Shown here piece after piece: positions 25,890 through 35,463 of a DNA stretch of 64,000 bases; the first letter of the stretch is position 1, and each line of letters opens with the position of its first letter. The DNA lies in contig NZ_CP076103.1 in assembly GCF_018732085.1 (NCBI RefSeq), positions 5,456,001 to 5,520,000 of the forward strand. Direction: 5' to 3'. The notes under the pieces were generated by a model. That model saw only the letters and a list, made by a program, of their open reading frames with translations, was not told where the DNA came from and searched no databases. A program made the translations under genes and the position numbers. Source of the stretch: Lysobacter capsici. GTDB lineage: Bacteria; Pseudomonadota; Gammaproteobacteria; Xanthomonadales; Xanthomonadaceae.

Positions 25890-26470
25890 AGCCTCCGCGG
25901 CCGCCGCGATCTTTCGATCTTCGCCAGCCCCCGCTGCCCGACTTCGATCTTCAGGGCATCCACCACGAAGTCGATGAACGCACGCACCTTCGCCGCGCGG
26001 TGATGACGCGAGGGACAGATCGCATACGGCGCAAGGCGCTCGTCCGACCGCTCAGGGCACAGTTCGATCAAGCGGCCGCTGCGCAGCAAGTGCTCGCAGC
26101 CGATCTCCAGTACCTCATCGATACTGGCACCGGCCTCGCAAGCCCCGGGCATGGCGCCCCTATCCGAAGTGAGCAGGCGTCCTTTGACCCGCAGCGGCAG
26201 CACTTTGTTCTTGCGCCGCATCTCCCACTCATGGGCCCGTCCGAGCACTGCGTCGTAGAAGTCGATGCAATCGGCCTGCTCGATGTCCTTGAGATGCTTC
26301 GGTCGGCCGCGGGTCTTGAGGTAAGCGGGCGAAGCGACCGTGATGACCCGGGTTGGCGTCAAGATGAGATCGATGATCAACTCGGTCTTGCGCGGACTGG
26401 TGGCGCGGACCGCCTGATCGCGCCGTGCGTTGTTGCGCCGCCGCATGCCGACACGGCGCGATGGAGGCAT
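25890..26470 (-). pseudogene. LysR-family regulator remnant without DNA-binding domain
   Basis: The frame encodes the second half of a LysR effector domain: AVRATSPRKTELIIDLILT, VASPAYLKTRGRP, DCIDFYDAVLGRAHEW and the closing segment KVRAFIDFVVDAL. The helix-turn-helix and first effector half are missing, and no trace of them is found further upstream. The 3' end runs on antisense into the START-domain gene without a natural stop. It is best read as a 5'-truncated pseudogene left by a deletion. Confidence 0.7.
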
Positions 26471-26949
26471 CGCGCCGTTCGCTCATCGGCAGGATCTTCG
26501 ATGCGCCCGGGCCCAGCACTAAAAACATGTGACGAGGTTCCATTGAAACATTGTTGTCCGTCGGTCTTTGAGAGGCCGCAACACCAGCATCGACATCGCC
26601 GATCGGACTCAACGGCAAATGCGCGAAGTGTCCGCGTCGCCCATTCATAAGCGTTTGTCCGCGCATCAAACGGGCCGCTTGAACACGCCGGCAACGACCG
26701 AGGCGATGCCTCGAAAACCACTGCGCTGAAAGGCCTTCAGCCATTCGCAAAGTACCGGCGAACGACAAGCGCGCGAACGGATCTACGTCGACGCAAACGC
26801 GGTTCCACCCCAACGCTGACGCGCATGCGGCTCGTCTGCCGATGCCGAAGCGACGGCATCCCGCGCCATTCCCATGCTGCGCCGCGACAAAGAAACCGGC
26901 CGAGAAAACGCTTTCTGTCGAGTTCGCTGCATGGCTTGTCCGATTTTAT

Positions 26950-26963
26950 TGACAGCGCTGTCA
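26950..26963. promoter_or_regulatory. 14-bp palindromic operator of the TonB-receptor operon
   Basis: TGACAGCGCTGTCA is perfectly symmetric, has the central AGCGCT typical of LacI-family operators, and overlaps a TTGACA -35 element; TCAAAT 18 bases on may serve as -10. It lies 88 bases before the receptor gene. The identical 14 bases recur at 41026-41039 before the GH16 gene. No LacI-type regulator gene is in the window. Confidence 0.7.
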
Positions 26964-27050
26964 GTCCGCGTGTCAAATCGCCCCGCGGCACTTTCGGGGC
27001 ATGCAGGATGTACCTGCATATCCATCGCAAGATCCTGGGGAGGAGTTTCG

Positions 27051-30000
27051 ATGAAGCAAACGCGTGTTGCCCCACGGCACACCCTATTGGCGTCCGCACT
27101 GTTGTTGGTGCTCGGCCAGCCGGTGTACGCACAGACGACCACACCGACGCCGGGCACCGCTGCCGACGCGCAGCCAAAACCCGACGCCGAACGAGACGCG
27201 AGGACGCTCGACACGGTCGTCGTCACCGGCATCAAGGGAAGCCTGACCTCGTCGATGAACCTCAAGCGCGACGCGCAGGGCGTCGTCGACGGCATCGCCG
27301 CCGAGGACATCGGCAAGTTCCCCGACACCAACCTGGCCGAGGCGCTGCAGCGCATCAGCGGCGTGTCGATCGACCGCAGCAACGGCGAAGGCTCGCGCGT
27401 GACCGTGCGCGGCGTCGGTCCCGATTTCAACCTCGTGCTGCTCAACGGCCGGCAGATGCCGACCGCCACCGGCGGCCGCGCTTTTGAATTCAGCGACCTG
27501 GCGGCCGAGTCGATCTCGGCGGTCGAGGTCTACAAGACCAGCCGCGCCGCCACGCCCACCGGCGGCATCGGCGCGACGATCAACATCAAGACCGCGCGTC
27601 CGCTGGACAATCCCGGCCTGCACGCCAATGCCGGCATCAAGGGCATCTGGGACGGTTCCGACGACGATCTGCCGGGCGACTACAAAGGCAGCTCGGTCAC
27701 TCCGGACGCGTCCGGCATCTTCAGCAACACCTCGGCCGACGGCCGCTTCGGCATCGCGCTGAGCGCGAATTACCTGAAGCGCGAATCGGGCTCGGCTTCG
27801 GCGTTCGTGGCCTCGGGCAACGGCTGGCGTCCGTTCATCGATACCCCGCAGCCCAACGGCGAAGGCGCGGGTTCGGCGCTGCCGCTGCCCGGCCAGCCCG
27901 GTTCGGGGAACATCACCAACCGCCCCGGTCCGAACGACGTCTATTCGATGCCGCAAAGCCTGGGTTACAGCATCAACTCGGTCAAACGCGAACGCCTCAA
28001 CAGCCAGCTCACCTTCCAGTGGGCGCCGACCGACAACCTCACCGCGACGCTCGACTACACCTACTCGCAGAACAAGATCGAGCAGCTGCGCAACGACATG
28101 TCGGTGTGGCTCAACTTCACCCCCGGCACGAGTTCGTGGACCAAGGGTTCGGGCTCTTCGCCGACGTATTACGACGAGCGCTACAACGGCAATTCCGACT
28201 TCGCCAACGGCGCGAGCAAGACCGCGGTCAAGCGCGAGAACAAGTCGGTCGGCCTCAATGTCGACTGGCGCGTGGCCGACAATTTCAAGTTGAATCTTGA
28301 CTACCACCGCTCCACCGCCGATTCCTCGCCCGACAGTCCGTACGGTTCGAGCAATACGCTGGGCGCCGCCGGCTTCTTCCGCGCCGGCAACACCATCGAC
28401 TTCAGCCGCGATTTCCCGGTGCTGACCCTGCATCTGCCGGCCGGCATGACCGCGATCGATCCGGCGCAGATGCTGGTGGCCGGCTCGGTGTTCCGCAACG
28501 ATATGCATCGCGCGGAAATCGAGCAGTTCCAGGCCAACGGCGAGTTCGAGTTCCAGAACTACTCCAAGCTCAATTTCGGCGTCGCCTCGACCGACTACGA
28601 AAACCGCTCGGCCTTCACCAACGTCCAGCTCGATACCTGGGGCGGCGCCACCAGCGTCAATGACTATCCCGATTCGGTCTGGCAGTTGCAGCACATGGGC
28701 GACTTCTTCAACGGCGCCAGCGGCAGCCGCGATCCGAAGTTCACCGATTCGTTCTTCCTGTTCGATTTCGACCAGGTGCGCCAACTGGCCGAGGACGCGT
28801 GGGTCGCCGCCGGCAAGGGCAGCCGCGAGGACTACCGCGCTTCGTTCGACTACAGCGGCGCCGCGGTTCCCGGCAGCACCGCCAACCGCACCGTGGGCGA
28901 CAGCCAGGTGCGCGAGAAGTCGAGCAGCTTCTACCTGCAGTGGAGCAATACCTTCGAGTGGAAGCTGCCGGTCAACCTCGCCGCCGGCGTGCGCTACGAG
29001 CGCACCAAGGTCAAGGCCTCAGCGCTGCAGCCCGCGCCGTCGGGCATCGACTGGCTGTCGGAGAACGAGTTCATCATCCGCTACTCCGGTTCGCAGTTCC
29101 GCAATCTCGACGGCGACTACAAGTACTGGCTGCCGAGCCTGGACGTGTCGGTGGACTTGACCGACAGCATGAAGCTGCGCGCCAGCTACGGCGAATCGAT
29201 CGGCCGGCCGAACTGGGGCAGCCTGAATCCGGCGCTGAGCGTCGGCGGTCAGGCGCGCTACGACGGCGGCGGCGGCGGCGCGGGCAATCCCGGGCTCAAG
29301 CCGCTGGAATCACGCAACTTCGACCTGTCCTACGAGTGGTACTACGGCGAGTCGAGCTATTTCTCGGTCGGCTATTTCCGCAAGAAGATCGACAACTTCA
29401 TCGCCGATCAGGTCAGCCGCCAGACTCCTTATCCGGATCTGCACACGCCCGCGGGCGGCGCGTACTGGAACCAGGCCATCGCCCAGGGCTGCGCCGCCAC
29501 CGACCGGCCGTGCATCCGCAACTACATCCTCAACACCTACAACGGCCAGCCCGGCGTGGTCAAAACCGGCGTCGACGCTAACGGCATCGCCACCGGCACC
29601 ATCACCGGCCAGCCCGGCGATCCGGTGCTGGCATTCAACATCACCGCACCGGTCAACAACCGCGCCGATACGCTCGACGGTTGGGAATTCAACCTCCAGC
29701 ACGTGTTCGGCGACTCGGGTTTCGGCCTGGCGGCCAACTACACCATCGTCAATTCCGGCCTGACCTACGACGACGGGCGCCTGGGCACCCAGTTCGCGAT
29801 GACCGGGCTGAGCGATTCGGCGAACCTCGTCGCGTTCTACGAAAAAGGCCCGTGGCAGGCGCGCGCCGCCTACAACTGGCGCGACAAGTTCCTGACCTCG
29901 CTGGGCGACGGCAAGGGCGCCAATCCGATCTACGTGGAAGCCTACGGACAGTTGGACATGAACGTCAGCTACGCGGTCACCGACAATCTGGTGCTGTCGC

Positions 30001-30119
30001 TGGAAGGCATCAACATCACCGACGAGACCATGCGGACCCACGGGCGCAACACGCGTCAGTTGTACTCCTACGACCAGTCCGGGCCGCGCTACATGTTCGG
30101 GGTGCGCTACAAGTTCTGA
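27051..30119 (+). CDS. TonB-dependent outer-membrane receptor
   Basis: Receptor of 1022 residues. A signal peptide (ASALLLVLGQPVYAQ, cleavage near 26) is followed by a TonB-box-like TLDTVVVTGI, the plug domain (DIGKFPDTNLAEALQRISGV; VTVRGVGPDFNLVLLNGRQ; GGRAFEFSDLAAESISAVEVYKTSRA) and a 22-strand barrel ending in MFGVRYKF with a terminal Phe. The plug motifs match the Caulobacter-type receptors that import oligosaccharides. GGGGAGGAG precedes the ATG. It heads an operon with SapC, cupin, halogenase, GH5 and glucokinase genes, so a beta-glucan oligosaccharide is the probable cargo (inference). Confidence 0.92.
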   Translation: MKQTRVAPRHTLLASALLLVLGQPVYAQTTTPTPGTAADAQPKPDAERDARTLDTVVVTGIKGSLTSSMNLKRDAQGVVDGIAAEDIGKFPDTNLAEALQRISGVSIDRSNGEGSRVTVRGVGPDFNLVLLNGRQMPTATGGRAFEFSDLAAESISAVEVYKTSRAATPTGGIGATINIKTARPLDNPGLHANAGIKGIWDGSDDDLPGDYKGSSVTPDASGIFSNTSADGRFGIALSANYLKRESGSASAFVASGNGWRPFIDTPQPNGEGAGSALPLPGQPGSGNITNRPGPNDVYSMPQSLGYSINSVKRERLNSQLTFQWAPTDNLTATLDYTYSQNKIEQLRNDMSVWLNFTPGTSSWTKGSGSSPTYYDERYNGNSDFANGASKTAVKRENKSVGLNVDWRVADNFKLNLDYHRSTADSSPDSPYGSSNTLGAAGFFRAGNTIDFSRDFPVLTLHLPAGMTAIDPAQMLVAGSVFRNDMHRAEIEQFQANGEFEFQNYSKLNFGVASTDYENRSAFTNVQLDTWGGATSVNDYPDSVWQLQHMGDFFNGASGSRDPKFTDSFFLFDFDQVRQLAEDAWVAAGKGSREDYRASFDYSGAAVPGSTANRTVGDSQVREKSSSFYLQWSNTFEWKLPVNLAAGVRYERTKVKASALQPAPSGIDWLSENEFIIRYSGSQFRNLDGDYKYWLPSLDVSVDLTDSMKLRASYGESIGRPNWGSLNPALSVGGQARYDGGGGGAGNPGLKPLESRNFDLSYEWYYGESSYFSVGYFRKKIDNFIADQVSRQTPYPDLHTPAGGAYWNQAIAQGCAATDRPCIRNYILNTYNGQPGVVKTGVDANGIATGTITGQPGDPVLAFNITAPVNNRADTLDGWEFNLQHVFGDSGFGLAANYTIVNSGLTYDDGRLGTQFAMTGLSDSANLVAFYEKGPWQARAAYNWRDKFLTSLGDGKGANPIYVEAYGQLDMNVSYAVTDNLVLSLEGINITDETMRTHGRNTRQLYSYDQSGPRYMFGVRYKF

Positions 30120-30149
30120 TCGCTGCGACCGCGACGCCTCGCCGTTGGC

Positions 30150-30179
30150 GCACCGGGTCCTGCTTCGGCAGGCCCGTGC
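30150..30179 (+). other. Hairpin between receptor and SapC genes
   Basis: A GC-rich stem with bulged bases and a TTCG loop (core 30154-30163 with 30168-30176) follows the receptor stop by 30 bases. There is no T tract. Such a hairpin may protect the receptor message and lower expression of the downstream genes. The gap to 30410 holds no gene. Confidence 0.4.
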
Positions 30180-30410
30180 GGCGCCAGCGGCCGGCGCGGC
30201 GAACACCGTCCTCGGCCATCGCCCGTCGCCTGCCGCCATGACGACACGACAGGCCTTCCCCTCGGCGCGTCGCGGGTACATCCTCGTCGGTGCAGCCTCC
30301 TCGGACGCCGCCACGCGGACACGCGCGGCGGCTGGTTCCGCGGACATTCGGGCCAGGGCGCCACGCCACCCATGGCCCGCACCGAGCACGCACCGATCTT
30401 GGAAACCGCG

Positions 30411-31154
30411 ATGCCCCAGGCCGTACTGCTCAACAATATCGACCATCACGACCTGCGCGTAATCACCGCCCGCGGCGCTCGCTACGGCGACGACACGATG
30501 CTGGCGCCGACGTTCTTTCGCGAGTTCCGCGACTTGCAGGCGTACTACCCGATCGTCTTCCAGAAGACCGCGCAAGGCGGTTTCCAGCCGATGGCGCTGC
30601 TCGGCCTGCGGGCGGACGAAAACCTGTTTCTCGACAAGCGATTCCTCGATGGGCGCAACCAAATCCAGCGCTGGGACGCGCATTACCTGCCGATCGCGGT
30701 CGAGCGCCTGCCGTTCCTGATCGGCATCGCCGACGACGAGCCGATGCTGCATATCGACCTGGATCATCCGCGCGTCGCCCGTGGCGCCGCGGCGGAGGGC
30801 GAGCCCTTGTTCCTCGAACACGGCGGCACCACCGCGTTCCTGCAACGCATGGCCTCGATGCTGCGCGCGCTGCACGACGGGTTGCGCGACAACGCGGGTT
30901 TTATCGCCGCGCTGCTGCGCCACCGCTTGCTGGAGCCGTTCACGCTCGACATCCGCCTGGACGACCGATCCGAACTGCGCCTGACCGGATTCCACACCAT
31001 CTACGAACAGCGCCTGCGCGAGCTCGACGGCACGGCGTTGCACGAACTGTCGCAAGCCGGATATCTCGAAGCCGCGTACATGGCGATGGCGTCGATGTCG
31101 CACCTGCGCGACCTGATCGAAAGAATGAACCGCCGCCGTGCCGCCGATCGTTGA
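30411..31154 (+). CDS. SapC-family protein
   Basis: Protein of 247 residues with the SapC pattern: FREFRDLQAYYPIVFQK near 40, then ALLGLRADENLFL, WDAHYLPIAVERLPFLIG and LDHPRVA. There is no signal peptide. In Campylobacter SapC was linked to S-layer protein A, but in xanthomonads and Caulobacter relatives SapC genes occur beside TonB receptors and tryptophan halogenase-like genes with no known function. Its end overlaps the next gene by 17 bases. The start may be ATG 30372 (13 residues longer); 30411 fits the family better. Confidence 0.82.
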   Translation: MPQAVLLNNIDHHDLRVITARGARYGDDTMLAPTFFREFRDLQAYYPIVFQKTAQGGFQPMALLGLRADENLFLDKRFLDGRNQIQRWDAHYLPIAVERLPFLIGIADDEPMLHIDLDHPRVARGAAAEGEPLFLEHGGTTAFLQRMASMLRALHDGLRDNAGFIAALLRHRLLEPFTLDIRLDDRSELRLTGFHTIYEQRLRELDGTALHELSQAGYLEAAYMAMASMSHLRDLIERMNRRRAADR

Positions 31155-32163
31155 AGCCATCGAGGAACTTCACGGCATCGACGCGGCGGCGCTGCCCGAG
31201 GTCTTGCTGCATCCCACCCGGCCGTACGTCTTGCGCGGCATCGCCGCACATTGGCCGATCGCCCGCGCCGGCAACGCGTCGGCGCAGGAAGCGATCGCCT
31301 ATCTCAAGGGCTACGCGCGCGACACGCCGGTGACGGTCAGCGTGGCGCCGCCGCAGGCCGGCGGACGGATTTCCTATCGCGAGGACATGCTCGGCTTCGG
31401 CTTCTCGCAGGAGAAGGCGACGCTGCCGGTCGTGCTCGACAGCTTGCTGCAACAACTCGACGATCCGGCGGCGCCCACCATCTACGTCGGCTCGACCACG
31501 ATCGACACTTGGCTGCCGGGCTTTCGCGAACACAACGACCTCGGATTCGGCGCGATGCAGCCGCTGGCCAGCATCTGGATCGGCAATCGCACCTGCATCC
31601 CCGCGCATCAGGACGTCCCCGACAACATCGCCTGCGTGGTCGCCGGCCGGCGTCGGGTGACGCTGTTTCCGCCCGACCAGTTGCAGAACCTCTATATGGG
31701 TCCACTCGACCGCACGCCGGCCGGGCAAGCGGTCAGCCTGGTCGATTTCGTGGCACCCGACTACCGGCACGATCACGAACGCTTTCCCAGATTCGCCGAG
31801 GCGCTGCGCCACGCGCTCACCGCCGAGCTGGGTCCCGGCGACGCGGTGCTGATCCCGAGCATGTGGTGGCATCACATGCAGGCGCTCGATGCGTTCAACG
31901 TGCTGGTCAACTACTGGTGGCGGCAATCGCCCAAGTGGATGGACACGCCGATGAACGCGCTGCTGCTCGCGATCATGAGCGTGCGCGACCTGCCGCCCGA
32001 GCAGCGCGAGATCTGGCGCGAAGTGTTTCGCCACTACGTCTTCGATGCCGACGCGCAGACCGCCGCGCATATTCCCGAAGCGGTGCGCGGCCTGCTCGCG
32101 CCGATAGACGAACTGCGCGCGCGCGAATTGCGCGCGCGCCTGCTACAAGGCCTGAACCGTTGA
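31138..32163 (+). CDS. Cupin-like (JmjC-type) Fe(II)/2-oxoglutarate oxygenase-like protein
   Basis: Protein of 341 residues of the Cupin_8 family. The iron-binding HxD is PAHQDVPDN near residues 161-169, and the distal His is in PSMWWHHMQAL near 241-251. The order of features (TIYVGSTTIDTWLPGF, WIGNRTCIPAH, GRRRVTLFPPDQ, LGPGDAVLIPSMWWH) matches the family that includes protein hydroxylases. The start is GTG at 31138 inside the SapC gene, implying translational coupling. Proteins of this kind sit between SapC and halogenase genes in many TonB-receptor loci; the substrate is unknown. Confidence 0.85.
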   Translation: MPPIVEAIEELHGIDAAALPEVLLHPTRPYVLRGIAAHWPIARAGNASAQEAIAYLKGYARDTPVTVSVAPPQAGGRISYREDMLGFGFSQEKATLPVVLDSLLQQLDDPAAPTIYVGSTTIDTWLPGFREHNDLGFGAMQPLASIWIGNRTCIPAHQDVPDNIACVVAGRRRVTLFPPDQLQNLYMGPLDRTPAGQAVSLVDFVAPDYRHDHERFPRFAEALRHALTAELGPGDAVLIPSMWWHHMQALDAFNVLVNYWWRQSPKWMDTPMNALLLAIMSVRDLPPEQREIWREVFRHYVFDADAQTAAHIPEAVRGLLAPIDELRARELRARLLQGLNR

Positions 32164-32171
32164 GACACGCC

Positions 32172-33710
32172 ATGCATGACGATGCCGGTAGTAACGCGAG
32201 CGCCGCAAGACCGATCAAGCGCGTGGTGATCGCCGGAGGCGGCACCGCGGGCTGGATGGCCGCGGCGGCAATCTCCAAGATCCTCGGCCGGACCCTGGAC
32301 ATCCGCCTGATCGAGTCGGAGGAAATCGGCACCGTCGGCGTCGGCGAAGCCACGATCCCGACCTTGACCACGTTCCACCGCTTGCTCGACATCGACGAGC
32401 GCGAGTTCATGGCCGCCACCCAGGGCGCGATCAAGCTCGGCATCTCGTTCGAGAACTGGACGACCGAGCAGCATCGCTATATCCATTCTTTCGGCAGCAC
32501 CGGCAAGGATCACTGGAGCGCCGGCTTCCAGCATTTCTGGCGCAGGGGCCGCGCACTCGGCCTGGCCGGCAGCTACGACGACTACTGCGTCGAGCTGCAG
32601 GCCGCGTTGCAGGGCAAGTTCGCGCATCTGAAGAATTACCGGATGAACTATGCCTACCACCTCGACGCCAGCCTGTACGCGCGGTTCCTGCGCACGATGA
32701 GCGAGGGCAACGGATGCCGGCGCATCGAAGGCAAGATCGTCGAAGTGCTCACCGACCCCGACTCGGGGTTCATCACCGCGCTGCGTCTGGAACGCGGCGA
32801 AGTGATCGAAGGCGACCTGTTCATCGACTGCACCGGGTTCCGCGCGCTGTTGATCGATAAAACCCTGGGTGTCGGCTTCGAGGATTGGTCGCACTGGCTG
32901 CTCAACGACAGCGCCATCGCCGTGCAGACCACCTCGGTATGCGATCCGGTGCCGTACACCCGCGCGATCGCCGAAAAATGGGGATGGCAGTGGCGGATCG
33001 CGTTGCAGCACCGCGTCGGCAACGGCATCGTCTATTCCAGCCGGCATGTCGGCGACGACGAGGCCAAGCAGGCGCTGCTGGACAGCGTCGACGGCGAGAT
33101 CCTCAAGAATCCCTGGCCGGTGCGCTTCCGCCCGGGGCGGCGCCTGCAGTGTTGGAGCCATAACTGCATCGCGCTCGGCCTGGCCGGAAGTTTCATCGAA
33201 CCGCTGGAATCGACCACCATTCACCTGATCCAGCGCGGCATCACCCACCTGATCCGCTCGTTCCCGCAGGTCATCAGCCAGGCCGGCGTCGACGAATACA
33301 ACACCCAGATGGCCGACGAGCTGCAGCACGTCCGCGATTTCGTGGTGCTGCACTACCACGCCACCGAGCGTCGCGATTCGCCCTACTGGGAATACGTATC
33401 GAACATGACCTTGCCCGAGACACTGCGTCGCCGCATCGAATTGTTCCGCGAGACCGGCACCGTGTTCCACGTACCCGGCGAGCTGTTCGCCGAGAACTCT
33501 TGGATACAAGTGATGATGGGCCAAGGCATCGTGCCGAAGACCCATCATCCGACCGCCGACACCATGAGCGAGGCCGATCTGCGGCGCTTCCTCGACAACA
33601 TCCGCAACCACGTGGACGCCACCGTGCGTAGCCTGCCGTCGCATCAGGCCTACCTCAGCCAGTACTGCCCCAGCGCGCCGCGCGCGACGGTGCCAGCCAA
33701 TGTCGCGTGA
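32172..33710 (+). CDS. Flavin-dependent tryptophan halogenase-like enzyme
   Basis: FADH2-dependent halogenase family protein of 512 residues. The flavin-binding GGGTAGW is at residues 22-28 and the conserved catalytic Lys is Lys88 (AIKLGISF). The second signature, W-x-W-x-I-P in characterised enzymes, reads W272-Q-W274-R-I276-A277, with Ala in place of Pro. FIEPLESTTIHLI supplies the conserved Glu region. No flavin reductase gene is adjacent. Members beside TonB receptors, SapC and cupin genes are common in glycan loci and have no proven substrate; tryptophan need not be it. It lies 8 bases after the cupin gene. Confidence 0.88.
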   Translation: MHDDAGSNASAARPIKRVVIAGGGTAGWMAAAAISKILGRTLDIRLIESEEIGTVGVGEATIPTLTTFHRLLDIDEREFMAATQGAIKLGISFENWTTEQHRYIHSFGSTGKDHWSAGFQHFWRRGRALGLAGSYDDYCVELQAALQGKFAHLKNYRMNYAYHLDASLYARFLRTMSEGNGCRRIEGKIVEVLTDPDSGFITALRLERGEVIEGDLFIDCTGFRALLIDKTLGVGFEDWSHWLLNDSAIAVQTTSVCDPVPYTRAIAEKWGWQWRIALQHRVGNGIVYSSRHVGDDEAKQALLDSVDGEILKNPWPVRFRPGRRLQCWSHNCIALGLAGSFIEPLESTTIHLIQRGITHLIRSFPQVISQAGVDEYNTQMADELQHVRDFVVLHYHATERRDSPYWEYVSNMTLPETLRRRIELFRETGTVFHVPGELFAENSWIQVMMGQGIVPKTHHPTADTMSEADLRRFLDNIRNHVDATVRSLPSHQAYLSQYCPSAPRATVPANVA

Positions 33711-35463
33711 TCGCATGAACGCTCATTGCGGGAGCGCGCGCGGTCTCGGCGCCGCGCTGGCTTCGGCCGCTATGTGTGCAGCGATGACGCTCGCGCCGGA
33801 AGTAGCCCAGGCCGAAGGGTTTCTGCGCGCGCAGGGCCAGCAGATCGTCGACGAGAACAACCGACCGGTGATCCTGCGCGGCGTGGGCCTGGGCGGCTGG
33901 ATGCTGCAGGAAGGCTACATGCTTGGACTCAGCGGCCCGGGCATGCAGCACACGATCCGCCAGCGCATCGTCGATCTGATCGGCGAGCAGGACACGCAGT
34001 TGTTCTACAAGGCCTGGCTCGACAACTACGTGAGCAAGGACGACATCGATACGCTGGCGGCCTGGGGCTTCAATTCCATCCGCCTGCCGATGCATTACGA
34101 GCTCTACACCCTGCCGGTGTCGAAAGAGCCGGTGCCCGGCCAGCAAACCTGGCTGGAAGACGGCTTTCGCCGCACCGACGAACTAATCGCCTGGGCCAAG
34201 GCCAATGACGCCTACGTCATCCTGGACCTGCACGCGGCGCCCGGCGGACAGGGCAACGATCTCAACATCTCCGATCGCGATCCGTCCATGGCCTCGCTGT
34301 GGGACGACGCCGCCAACCGCGACAAGATGGTCGCGCTGTGGCGCAAGCTGGCCCAGCGTTATCGCGACGAGCCCGCGGTCGCCGGCTACGACATCATCAA
34401 CGAACCCAACTGGGGCTTCGCCAGCGCCAAGGACAAGCATGGTTGCGAGGAAACCGGCAACGCGCCGCTGCGCGAGCTGCTGGTGCGCACGACCGCGGCG
34501 ATCCGCGAGGTCGACAAACGCCATATCGTCATCATCGAAGGCAACTGCTGGGGCAACAACTACCGCGGCGTGCTCGATGCCGGTTTGTGGGACGACAACC
34601 TCGTGCTGAGCTTCCACAAGTACTGGAACGGCACCGGCCGCGACAGCATCAAGGATCAGCTGGCCCTGCGCGCGCGATGGAACATCCCGCTGTGGCTGGG
34701 CGAAACCGGCGAGAACTCCAACGACTGGTTCGCCCGCACCGTCGAAACCATGGAAGGCGAAGGCATCGGCTGGGCCAACTGGCCGGTGAAGAAACTGCGC
34801 TACAACAACCCGCTGCAGGTGATCGCCAACCCGGGCTATGAGCGCGTGCTGGCATACTGGGAAGGAAAAGGCCCGCGACCGAGCCGTCAACAGGCGCGCG
34901 AGGCGCTGTTGACCCTGGCCAACCACGACATTCGCCTGCAGAACAACACACGCCATCCCGACGTGGTCGATGCCTGGCTGCGCGCGCCGCGCGACGACCG
35001 CAGCCTGCCGTTCAAGCGCAATACCATCGCTGCCGGCGGCGGCGAGGTGGCCGCGGTCGATTTCGATATGGGCCGCAACGGCGTGGCCTATTTCGATCTG
35101 ACCGCGGCGAACGAGAGCGGCAAGCCGAGCGGCGACTGGAATCCCTCGCAGCTGTATCGCAACGACGGCGTGGACCTGATTGGCAACGCCGACGGCCTGC
35201 ATGTGGCCGCGATGCAGAACGGCGAATGGCTCAGGTACACGATCGAGGTCGAGGCCGCCGGCAACTACGCGCTGACGGTACGCGGCACATCGGGCCGGGT
35301 GCGAGCGAAGGTCAACGGCGAGGCACTGGCACCGGTCGAGGTCAATCAATCGCAGCCGGTGGCGTTGCCGCGCGGCCGCAATACGCTGGTGATCGAGGCG
35401 GTTTCGGGCACGCCCGACCTCGCGTCGCTGCAATTGCAGCCGGTTTCGGGAGACGCTCGCTGA
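33700..35463 (+). CDS. Secreted GH5-family beta-glycosidase with C-terminal carbohydrate module
   Basis: Exported enzyme of 587 residues (or 582 if ATG 33715 is used). A signal peptide ends near residue 39 (VAQAEG). The GH5 barrel covers about 40-400: RGVGLGGWML, SIRLPMHYELY, LDLHAAPGGQ, the acid/base Glu235 in IINEPNW, SFHKYW and the nucleophile Glu335 in WLGETGENS. Residues about 430-580 form a beta-sandwich like CBM6 (EWLRYTIEVEAAGNYALTVR). GH5 relatives hydrolyse beta-1,3- or beta-1,4-linked glucans. It overlaps the halogenase gene by 11 bases and lies in the same operon as the receptor and glucokinase. Confidence 0.88.
   Translation: MSRDRMNAHCGSARGLGAALASAAMCAAMTLAPEVAQAEGFLRAQGQQIVDENNRPVILRGVGLGGWMLQEGYMLGLSGPGMQHTIRQRIVDLIGEQDTQLFYKAWLDNYVSKDDIDTLAAWGFNSIRLPMHYELYTLPVSKEPVPGQQTWLEDGFRRTDELIAWAKANDAYVILDLHAAPGGQGNDLNISDRDPSMASLWDDAANRDKMVALWRKLAQRYRDEPAVAGYDIINEPNWGFASAKDKHGCEETGNAPLRELLVRTTAAIREVDKRHIVIIEGNCWGNNYRGVLDAGLWDDNLVLSFHKYWNGTGRDSIKDQLALRARWNIPLWLGETGENSNDWFARTVETMEGEGIGWANWPVKKLRYNNPLQVIANPGYERVLAYWEGKGPRPSRQQAREALLTLANHDIRLQNNTRHPDVVDAWLRAPRDDRSLPFKRNTIAAGGGEVAAVDFDMGRNGVAYFDLTAANESGKPSGDWNPSQLYRNDGVDLIGNADGLHVAAMQNGEWLRYTIEVEAAGNYALTVRGTSGRVRAKVNGEALAPVEVNQSQPVALPRGRNTLVIEAVSGTPDLASLQLQPVSGDAR

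Noticed and set aside
27084..28784. 566-codon open frame antisense to the TonB receptor
   Set aside because: Composition is typical antisense shadow (Gly/Arg/Val-rich) and the receptor frame has clear plug and barrel motifs.
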